From: Desulfarculus sp.
GTDB taxonomy: Bacteria; Desulfobacterota; Desulfarculia; Desulfarculales; Desulfarculaceae
Reading direction: 5' to 3'
Length of the DNA: 11,445 nt
Assembly (NCBI GenBank): GCA_020216625.1
Contig: JAIUYB010000032.1
Span: 1 to 11,445 of the forward strand
The notes beneath the pieces are model-generated. The model was not told where the DNA came from, made no database searches, and saw only the letters and a program-made list of their open reading frames with translations. The position numbers and the translations under genes are program-made. The stretch's first letter is position 1, and every line of letters starts with the position of its first letter. Positions 6,025 through 11,445 of this stretch are shown here, one piece after another.

Positions 6025-7428
6025 ATGCCAGACGACGGCAACGGGTTGAAGCGACAGCTGGGTCTCTGGGACGCGGTGATGATCGTGGTTGGAAACGTGA
6101 TCGGGGTGGGGATATTCACCACCACCGGTTTCATCGTCCAAGAAATCGGCGACGTCTGGCATGTGTTGGCGGTCTGGGTGCTGGGGGGAGGGCTGACTCT
6201 GCTGGGCGCGTTGAGCTACGGCGAGCTGGGGTCGGCCTTCCCCCGGGCCGGGGGGGACTATGTATACCTGCGCGAAGCATATGGCCCCCTGGCCGGCTTC
6301 CTGGTGGGCTGGATCGGGTTTTTCATCATCAACCCTGGATCCATAGCGGCCCTGGCCCTGGGCCTGAGCGCCTATCTGCTGCCCCTCATCTACGGCGACC
6401 AGGTGGCCGCGCCCCCTTGGCTGGTCAACCTGATCGGCCTGGCGGTCATCCTCGCCTTCTCGGCCCTGAACTACTTCAGCGTGCGCTGGACCAGCAGGAT
6501 CCAGAACCTGGTCGGAGGCCTGAGCCTGATGACCATCCTGATTCTAGTGACGATGGGGCTTGTCGGAGGCCAAGGTCAATGGGAGCACTTCTCCCTGAAC
6601 TCCGGCGCGTCCACGCTGGCCGACCTGTTCGGACCAGCGATGGTCTCGGTGTTTTTCACCTACAGCGGCTGGTTCGTCTCGGCCTATGTTGCCAGCGAAA
6701 TGATAGAGCCACAAAAAAACCTGCCCCGGTCCTTGATCATCAGCAGCCTGATCATCACCCTGGTCTATGTGGCGGTCAACGTGATCTATATCTATGCCCT
6801 GCCTCTGCCGGAGATGGCCGGCGTGGTGGACATTGCCCGCCGGGCGGGGGCGGCCCTGTTTGGCCCCAGCGCCGCCAGCATCCTGGCCGCGGCGGTGATG
6901 CTGGCCATCATGAGCAGCCTCAACTCGGTGACTCTGACCGCTCCCCGCATCTACTTCGCCATGGCCCATGATGGCCTCTTTCCGCGTCGCTTGGCCCGAG
7001 CCCATCCCTCGCGCCAAACCCCGCACTGGGCCATCGCCAGCCAGGCCCTGGTATCTTGCGTCATGGTTCTGCTGGGAAGTTTCTATCAGCTGCTCTCCTT
7101 CACGGCTTTCTTCATGCTGCTCACCTCCATCGCCACCGCCGGGGGCGTAATCGTCCTGCGGCTGCGCAGGCCCGAGCTGTCCCGTCCCTATAAGGTCTGG
7201 GGCTACCCTTTCACCACGGTATTGTTCCTGTTCGCCTACGCCTGGATCGCGGCCAGGATTTTCATGTTCAATCCGCGCGACGCCTTGATCGGCCTGCTCA
7301 TCGCCATTTCGGGCGTTCCCGCCTACCTGCTTCGTCGGCGCAGGATGAATCGACTCGGCATCATGGACAAATTCGAGGATTGGCATGCATCGCGCGGATC
7401 GGTTAGCCAACGAAAAACTGGGTCATGA
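6025..7428 (+). CDS. APC-family amino-acid permease (LAT-like)
   Basis: 467 residues with about twelve hydrophobic segments. The first carries the substrate-backbone motif VVGNVIGVGIFTTTG (21-35). Segment 6 begins YSGWFVSAYVASE (213-225) and is followed by MIEPQKNLPRSL. The family signature SLNSVTLTAPRIYFAMAHDG is at 298-317. These features place it with inner-membrane amino-acid exchangers or symporters; the particular amino acid cannot be told. The start at 6025 has GGGAG (6010-6014) ten bases upstream. It begins 22 bases after the DUF4198 gene and so is probably cotranscribed. It has no obvious tie to metal or tetrapyrrole transport, so it may be a passenger or may import a precursor. Its last 26 bases overlap the end of the convergent hydrolase gene. 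No terminator is visible there. Confidence 0.92.
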   Translation: MPDDGNGLKRQLGLWDAVMIVVGNVIGVGIFTTTGFIVQEIGDVWHVLAVWVLGGGLTLLGALSYGELGSAFPRAGGDYVYLREAYGPLAGFLVGWIGFFIINPGSIAALALGLSAYLLPLIYGDQVAAPPWLVNLIGLAVILAFSALNYFSVRWTSRIQNLVGGLSLMTILILVTMGLVGGQGQWEHFSLNSGASTLADLFGPAMVSVFFTYSGWFVSAYVASEMIEPQKNLPRSLIISSLIITLVYVAVNVIYIYALPLPEMAGVVDIARRAGAALFGPSAASILAAAVMLAIMSSLNSVTLTAPRIYFAMAHDGLFPRRLARAHPSRQTPHWAIASQALVSCVMVLLGSFYQLLSFTAFFMLLTSIATAGGVIVLRLRRPELSRPYKVWGYPFTTVLFLFAYAWIAARIFMFNPRDALIGLLIAISGVPAYLLRRRRMNRLGIMDKFEDWHASRGSVSQRKTGS

Positions 7429-8431
7429 AACGCTCGTGCCAGGCGTCGAAGGACCAGCTCTGGATGAATCCGCTATGGCCGCCATGGCGATGCAAGTGCA
7501 ACCGGGTGGACGGACCGAGGCGCAGATCGCGAAAATCCTCGGCGGGAATGATGGGGTCGTCGGCCGCGGCCACGATGGCGGTGGACAAGGTCAACCCCGC
7601 CAGGCGGTCGCAGGTGATGTTGTAGCGATCAAAATAGTCTTGGGCCGAGGCAAACTCTCCAAGATCACGGATCAGGGCGTTGGTGATGGCTCCCACCGAG
7701 TCCAGGGCCAGGACGCGGCGGAAATCGTAGCGATGGGGATGGACGGCCATCTTGCGGGCCAGGGATTGCTTCCATTTTTTCACGAAATACCAACGGAAAA
7801 GCGGATGGGCGTCGATGGCCCTGGTGGCTTTGGCAGGATCGAGGACTGGGCTGACGGCCAGGATCTTGCTCAGGTTGGGTATGGGGTCATCGCGGCATAG
7901 CAGCCCCAGGCGCAAGGCGAAATTGCCCCCCAGGGAAAAACCGGCCAAATAGGCTGGATTCGGTCCGGCCAGCGCGGCGGCTAACTTCAACGCCTGGTGG
8001 GTTTCCTCGATCAGAGTGGCGTAAAAAATGCCCTCGTTGAGATGGTGGGTGCCGCCGTGATCGCGCAGGTTAAGCCGAAACACACCATAACCCTGACGGT
8101 GCAGGTGCGCGCCCGCGCTGAGGATGTAGGCGGAATCCATTCCGCCTTCCCAGCCATGGATCAGGACGACCAATCCACGCTCGGGGGAGGGCGCGGGGGT
8201 GTAGCCTCCCATCAACCGGATGCCACCAGCCAGATCGAAAATGATTTCCCGCGTCCCTGCCCGGAGGGAGGCGCCCTTCCTGGCCCGTAGTCCGCTGCTG
8301 GCCAGGACTGACTGAATATGGGCTGGCTTCAAGTGCCAGGGAGGATCGAATTCTTGCTTCCCGCGCATCGCGATCCAATTTCGATCTTGTTGGCTCATCA
8401 CTGCATGTGGCGTTGGATCAGCTTCGCGCAT
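7403..8431 (-). CDS. YheT-like alpha/beta hydrolase
   Basis: Up to 342 residues; likely a cytoplasmic serine hydrolase or esterase of unknown substrate. Visible elements are FDPPWHLKPAHIQ (28-40), typical of the start of YheT-type proteins, the oxyanion-side motif VVLIHGWEGG (88-97), the nucleophile elbow GFSLGGN with Ser166 (164-170), an acid at Asp291 or Asp292 (AAADDPIIP) and the catalytic His319 in GGHSGF. The triad is complete, so the enzyme should be active. The start is uncertain: ATG codons at 8431, 8398 and 8368 are in frame and none has a good ribosome site. The conserved part begins after the third, so the true protein may be up to 21 residues shorter. It lies 120 bases downstream of the cytoplasmic methylase on the same strand and may be the last gene of that operon, or independent. 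Confidence 0.9.
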   Translation of the reverse strand: MREADPTPHAVMSQQDRNWIAMRGKQEFDPPWHLKPAHIQSVLASSGLRARKGASLRAGTREIIFDLAGGIRLMGGYTPAPSPERGLVVLIHGWEGGMDSAYILSAGAHLHRQGYGVFRLNLRDHGGTHHLNEGIFYATLIEETHQALKLAAALAGPNPAYLAGFSLGGNFALRLGLLCRDDPIPNLSKILAVSPVLDPAKATRAIDAHPLFRWYFVKKWKQSLARKMAVHPHRYDFRRVLALDSVGAITNALIRDLGEFASAQDYFDRYNITCDRLAGLTLSTAIVAAADDPIIPAEDFRDLRLGPSTRLHLHRHGGHSGFIQSWSFDAWHERFMTQFFVG

Positions 8432-8551
8432 CGAGGATCATTTGGCCAGTGATTTTCTGCGGGATGCCCTCCTTGAAGCCGCGCGCCACGGAGCCCCGAA
8501 ACCGATGTCGCGCAGGCGAAACCAGGAGCGATCAGCTCGTACTTAACAGGC

Positions 8552-9460
8552 TTAGCCAGCCTGGGAGGCGGTGAAGGGACGGCCTTCCAGAAAACGGCCC
8601 AATAACAACAACCCCATGAAGCGCTCCGGCTCGTCGGCCAACCTGGCCTCCATTTCATCCAACCGTCCCCGCACCACTCGTTGCTTGTCCCCCTCCCCGG
8701 CCCAATACACCACCGCGCAGGGCAGGTCTCCGGGGTAATGGGCCAGCAGCAGCTTGAGCAAGTGCGCGCTGTCGGCTAAGGCCATATAGAGGATCAGGCT
8801 GTGGGGTTGCTTGGCCAGGAGCGACCAGATTTCCCGGTCCCGCGCCTCCCGCTCCAGGCGCATGGCCGGCGAGACCCCCTGGCCGGTCAGAAAAAACGGT
8901 GCGCTCTGCACCAGAAAACGGGCGTCGTGGGCGGGCATGGCGCTGGCTCTCAGGGCCGCCAGGGCGGCGGCATCGGCCCCCATGCCGGGGATGACCACCA
9001 CCTCGGCCGGATGGAGCTGCTCGGCGTACCACTGCCCCGGGCCGAAGAGACAAGGATTGCCGAATTCCAACAGACCCACGTCCAGTCCCTGTTCCAGCAG
9101 CGCCCGCAAGCGAGCCAGATTCTTGGCCTGGGCCTTGGCGCGGGCGGCGGGAAAGCGCTTGGTCTGGGCCGGGGTCAGGCGGTCGAAACGCTGACCGTAA
9201 TAATCCCAGAACCCGGCCCAGGGATCGAAGGCCACCGGCTTTTCCCCGATGTAGTCGGCAAAGAGCTTGGCTTGACGCGCTGGCGCCAGGATCACATCCA
9301 TGCGCCGGATGGTTTCCAGGGCCTGGAGCGTGGCGGTGCGGGGTCCGCCGGGTCCGCAGCCAATGATGTGCAACACCCCATGTTGGAAGTTGGGTGAGCT
9401 GGCCCGAACGCTTCCGGCGCTTTCGTCCCGCCCTCCCCGCCCGCCCCCGGTTACAGCCAT
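8552..9460 (-). CDS. Cytoplasmic tetrapyrrole-methylase-family protein
   Basis: 302 residues, no signal peptide, a single methylase-fold domain after a Gly/Ser-rich lead of about 28 residues. Motifs are IIGCGPGGPRTATLQAL (32-48), FGNPCLFGPG (133-142), VVIPGMGADAAAL (155-167), SLILYMAL (221-228) and CAVVYWAGEGDKQRVVRG (248-265). Two usual acidic positions are replaced: GPGD has become GPGG and GDP has become GNP. This suggests altered or lost S-adenosylmethionine handling. The segment FWDYYGQRFDRLTP (84-97) aligns with the exported protein's FPFYGQDCAKVSP (102-114) but has no cysteine pair. The C-terminal LLLLGRFLEGRPF resembles LLYVGDFLTNEKPF of the exported domain 2. It is therefore the cytoplasmic relative of that protein. 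The start overlaps the end of the FmdE gene by ten bases, implying translational coupling. A GTG at codon 29 is an alternative start. Substrate unknown. Confidence 0.88.
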   Translation of the reverse strand: MAVTGGGRGGRDESAGSVRASSPNFQHGVLHIIGCGPGGPRTATLQALETIRRMDVILAPARQAKLFADYIGEKPVAFDPWAGFWDYYGQRFDRLTPAQTKRFPAARAKAQAKNLARLRALLEQGLDVGLLEFGNPCLFGPGQWYAEQLHPAEVVVIPGMGADAAALAALRASAMPAHDARFLVQSAPFFLTGQGVSPAMRLEREARDREIWSLLAKQPHSLILYMALADSAHLLKLLLAHYPGDLPCAVVYWAGEGDKQRVVRGRLDEMEARLADEPERFMGLLLLGRFLEGRPFTASQAG

Positions 9461-10065
9461 TTATCGCGAGCCTCGAAGCAAGCGATGCACAAGGTGCGCC
9501 CCTCCAGGCGCCGGGTTCGCGATTCCATCACGCTTTCGCCGCATTGATCGCAGGTCAGGCTCGTGAGGATGCGAGCCGGCCGCGGCATGGCGAAGTCAGG
9601 GGTCTTGGCGGTGAACACCTCCTCCAGGGGCGCGGTCATGATCCAGCGGGTGCGTTCCTGGCGCATCTCCATCAGACGGGCCTCGCCATCCGGGTCCAAC
9701 TCGTTGCGCAGCCATTTCTGATTCAGCTCCGCGAAATCGTCACCGGCTTGGTCCAGCCGGGCGCGATCGAAAACCAGGCGCACCCCCTGTCCGTCGGAGC
9801 GACGATAGAAACTGAAAGCCATCTTGCCGTGGTCGCGGAAAAGCAGGTTGCCCTTGCCGAAAGTGCAGCCCGTGAGCACCTGGATGGCGTCCACCCCGCA
9901 CATGTCGGTCTCCACCACCGCCACGATCTCCTCGTCGGCCGCCCGGCCCAGATGATTAAGGGCGTACTCACCGGCCCGCAAGCCGATTGCCAGGCCAGGG
10001 CACCAATGACCGTGGAACTCCACCGCGCGTTCGATCAGGTGTTGGTTTAGGGTGCAGGCGCTCAT
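9451..10065 (-). CDS. FmdE-family protein with C-terminal zinc ribbon
   Basis: 204 residues, cytoplasmic. The FmdE core is clear: FHGHWCPGLAIGLRAG (17-32), then ETDMCGVDAIQVLTGCTFGK (52-71) and GNLLFRDHGK (72-81). The conserved His and Cys residues (His18, His20, Cys22, Cys56, Cys67) form the usual putative metal site. A C-terminal zinc ribbon has CDQC (172-175) and CIAC (193-196). The family is named for subunit E of molybdenum formylmethanofuran dehydrogenase, but no other subunit of that enzyme is present here. A role in metal or metal-ligand handling is therefore more likely than methanogenic metabolism. AAGGAG lies seven bases before the ATG at 10065, 13 bases after the methyltransferase stop. 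The gene end overlaps the next gene by ten bases, so the two are probably made together. Confidence 0.93.
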   Translation of the reverse strand: MSACTLNQHLIERAVEFHGHWCPGLAIGLRAGEYALNHLGRAADEEIVAVVETDMCGVDAIQVLTGCTFGKGNLLFRDHGKMAFSFYRRSDGQGVRLVFDRARLDQAGDDFAELNQKWLRNELDPDGEARLMEMRQERTRWIMTAPLEEVFTAKTPDFAMPRPARILTSLTCDQCGESVMESRTRRLEGRTLCIACFEARDKWL

Positions 10066-10078
10066 CTCGCGGCTCCTT

Positions 10079-10729
10079 TCAACTCCCGAAGGAGGGATCG
10101 TTCAGGCAACAACCATCGCCCAGGCGGCGGGCCTTGAGGAAATAGCCCAGGCCGTCGTCGGTCTGCCATTCCAGAATCAAACCAGCCTCGACCACCATCC
10201 GGCGCATTGTCTCCGGCGGGGGAAGTAGGTCGCCCTCCACCACGGTGCCAGCCTTGCGATGGGTGTCGTTGATCTCATGGCTGTTGATGAAATGGGCCAC
10301 CACCAATACCCCGCGGGGCCGGATCAGTTGGGCCATGCGAGTCAGGGCGGCGGCTTGGTCGTCGAAATGCGGAAAAACCTGGTGGCAGATCACCCGGTCG
10401 AAGCTGGCCGCCGGTTCGCTCAAGTCCTCCAGGGCGGCGCAGAGCGTCTGGACCTGGGGCAATCCCGCCACCCGGTTGGCGCAAGCCTTGGTCATGGCCG
10501 GGCTGATGTCCAGGGCCAGCACCAGGCCGTCAACACCCACCACTCCAGCCAGGACCTTGGTAAGCCGACCGGTGCCACAGCCCGGCTCCAGCACCCGTTG
10601 GCCCGGACCCAACTCGGCTTCGCTCAGCAAGCGCTCCAATTTGGGCCGCTCGGCCTCGCCATAGTCCAGGGCGGCCCAAGGGGAGTCCACCTGGGCGTCG
10701 AAGAACGCTGCCTTGGCCTGGTTAACCAT
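10079..10729 (-). CDS. Class I SAM-dependent methyltransferase
   Basis: 216 residues from the ATG at 10729. That start has GAGGG (10741-10737) seven bases upstream and lies two bases after the stop of the binding-protein gene. An ATG at 10735 overlaps that stop as ATGA but touches its ribosome site. Motif I is VLEPGCGTGRL (46-56), the ribose-binding acidic position is in LALDISPAM (71-79), and SFDRVICHQVFPHF (109-122) forms the post-motif region. This is the UbiE-like Rossmann fold; the methyl acceptor is unknown. The stretch HFINSHEINDTH (146-157) has three histidines, and the C-terminus has adjacent cysteines (207-208). Both could bind metal, though this is speculative. Its place between an importer binding protein and FmdE suggests it modifies the imported ligand or a part of it. 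Confidence 0.9.
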   Translation of the reverse strand: MVNQAKAAFFDAQVDSPWAALDYGEAERPKLERLLSEAELGPGQRVLEPGCGTGRLTKVLAGVVGVDGLVLALDISPAMTKACANRVAGLPQVQTLCAALEDLSEPAASFDRVICHQVFPHFDDQAAALTRMAQLIRPRGVLVVAHFINSHEINDTHRKAGTVVEGDLLPPPETMRRMVVEAGLILEWQTDDGLGYFLKARRLGDGCCLNDPSFGS

Positions 10730-10731
10730 GT

Positions 10732-11445
10732 TCATTCCCTCTTGGGCGGCGCCGCCAGGTCCAGGGCTTGTCCCAGTGGGCCATAGTGGGACGCCATCTG
10801 GGCCTGGACTGGCCGGCCCAGCAGGAAGGTGTATATCTCGTCGGCCTTGACCTTTGGGTCCAGGTCGGCGTAGGCCGCTGGGTAGAGAAGTTTGCCGATG
10901 GCATAAGCGTCGGCCAGAGTGGTGCCCAGATTGGTGACATACCAGTTGAAAGGATGAAGCAGGTAGATCCGTCCCGCGCGGAAGGCGCTCAGACTTTGGT
11001 AAAACTGCGGCCGTCGGACGACATCCTCCCGTAGTCGGCCCAAACCGCCGCCATCCACGAAGATCACCGGCGGATCCAGGGCTAGGATCTGCTCGCGCTC
11101 CACGAACTGGTGCCCGGCCTTGCCCCAGGTGCGGGCCAGGTTGGTCACCCCCACCCAGACGAAGGGGACGTAGTCGGCGTCGGTGCTCTCCAGGCCGTGT
11201 TCGCCCCGGAAACCGATGCCGCCGATGTAGGCAGGAGCGCGTTGGCCCTTGGCCAGTCCGGCGGTGCGGGCCTGAAGATCCTGGCGCGCGGCCTCGATGA
11301 AGCCCACCACCGCCTCGGCCCGTTCCCCCCGACCCAGGATGCGCCCGGCCAAGCGGAGGGATTCGTAGACCACTGGGTCGAAGCTGGCGAAACGGCCATA
11401 GCTTAGCACCACCACTGGCGCGCCCAGGCGGGCCTGGACCCGGTC
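10732..11445 (-). CDS. Periplasmic binding protein of a siderophore/cobalamin-type ABC importer (partial)
   Basis: 237 residues are present. The 5' end, with the signal peptide and first lobe, lies beyond the right edge, because the frame stays open to base 11445 (reading Asp-Arg-Val-Gln-Ala-Arg-Leu-Gly-Ala-Pro before VVVLSYGRF). The beginning matches the inter-lobe strand of type III binding proteins such as BtuF and FhuD, and a long helix follows (SLRLAGRILGRGERAEAV). The second lobe has VPFVWVGVTNLARTWG, LDPPVIFVDGGG, IYLLHPFNWYVTNLGTT and ADAYAIGKLLYP. These features are typical of iron-complex or corrinoid importers. Permease and ATPase genes are expected to the right but are not in the window. 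The stop is separated by two bases from the methyltransferase start, so the genes are one operon. The ligand is not determinable from sequence. Confidence 0.88.
   Translation of the reverse strand, partial: DRVQARLGAPVVVLSYGRFASFDPVVYESLRLAGRILGRGERAEAVVGFIEAARQDLQARTAGLAKGQRAPAYIGGIGFRGEHGLESTDADYVPFVWVGVTNLARTWGKAGHQFVEREQILALDPPVIFVDGGGLGRLREDVVRRPQFYQSLSAFRAGRIYLLHPFNWYVTNLGTTLADAYAIGKLLYPAAYADLDPKVKADEIYTFLLGRPVQAQMASHYGPLGQALDLAAPPKRE

Noticed and set aside
8418..8489. Short minus-strand peptide (GFKEGIPQKITGQM) faintly like the end of a phage-type integrase
   Set aside because: Only 23 codons, no catalytic residues visible in the required spacing and no attachment site; likeness too weak to support a recombinase relic.

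Overview
The window reads as a piece of a GC-rich bacterial chromosome from a Gram-negative anaerobe, most likely a delta-proteobacterium (Desulfobacterota). The reasons are a TonB-dependent outer-membrane receptor, Sec-type signal peptides on periplasmic proteins, and an FmdE-type protein, a family typical of methanogens and sulfate reducers. The lineage is inferred from gene content; there is no rRNA or other phylogenetic marker. I saw no tRNA, rRNA, CRISPR array, insertion sequence or attachment site.

Layout. Bases 1-24 carry the possible first codons of a leftward gene that runs off the left edge. Bases 25-1146 are non-coding, less GC-rich than the genes, and full of inverted repeats. They end in a strong intrinsic terminator (952-1004) that sits upstream of the first gene, as expected for a regulated leader. 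A rightward gene set follows: TonB-dependent receptor (1147-3363), exported protein with two tandem tetrapyrrole-methylase domains (3477-5150), periplasmic DUF4198 protein (5199-6002), and APC-family amino-acid permease (6025-7428). A leftward set converges on it, in transcription order from the right edge: periplasmic binding protein of a siderophore/cobalamin-type ABC importer (10732-11445, cut by the edge), class I SAM methyltransferase (10079-10729), FmdE-family protein with zinc ribbon (9451-10065), cytoplasmic single-domain tetrapyrrole methylase (8552-9460), and after a 120-base gap a YheT-like alpha/beta hydrolase (7403-8431). The last gene overlaps the permease tail to tail by 26 bases.

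How the genes may work together. The exported two-domain methylase and the cytoplasmic methylase belong to the same unusual subfamily, which links the two convergent sets. The outer-membrane receptor, three presumed periplasmic proteins and the ABC-importer component cover each step of bringing a scarce compound into the cell. The cytoplasmic FmdE, methyltransferase and methylase could then process it. My working hypothesis is an uptake and processing system for a metal-bearing small molecule, such as a tetrapyrrole, corrinoid or other metallophore. The most unusual part is a methylase fold that keeps its cofactor-site motifs although it appears to be secreted to the periplasm, where S-adenosylmethionine is not expected. 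The substrate is unknown. The permease and the hydrolase may be bystanders.
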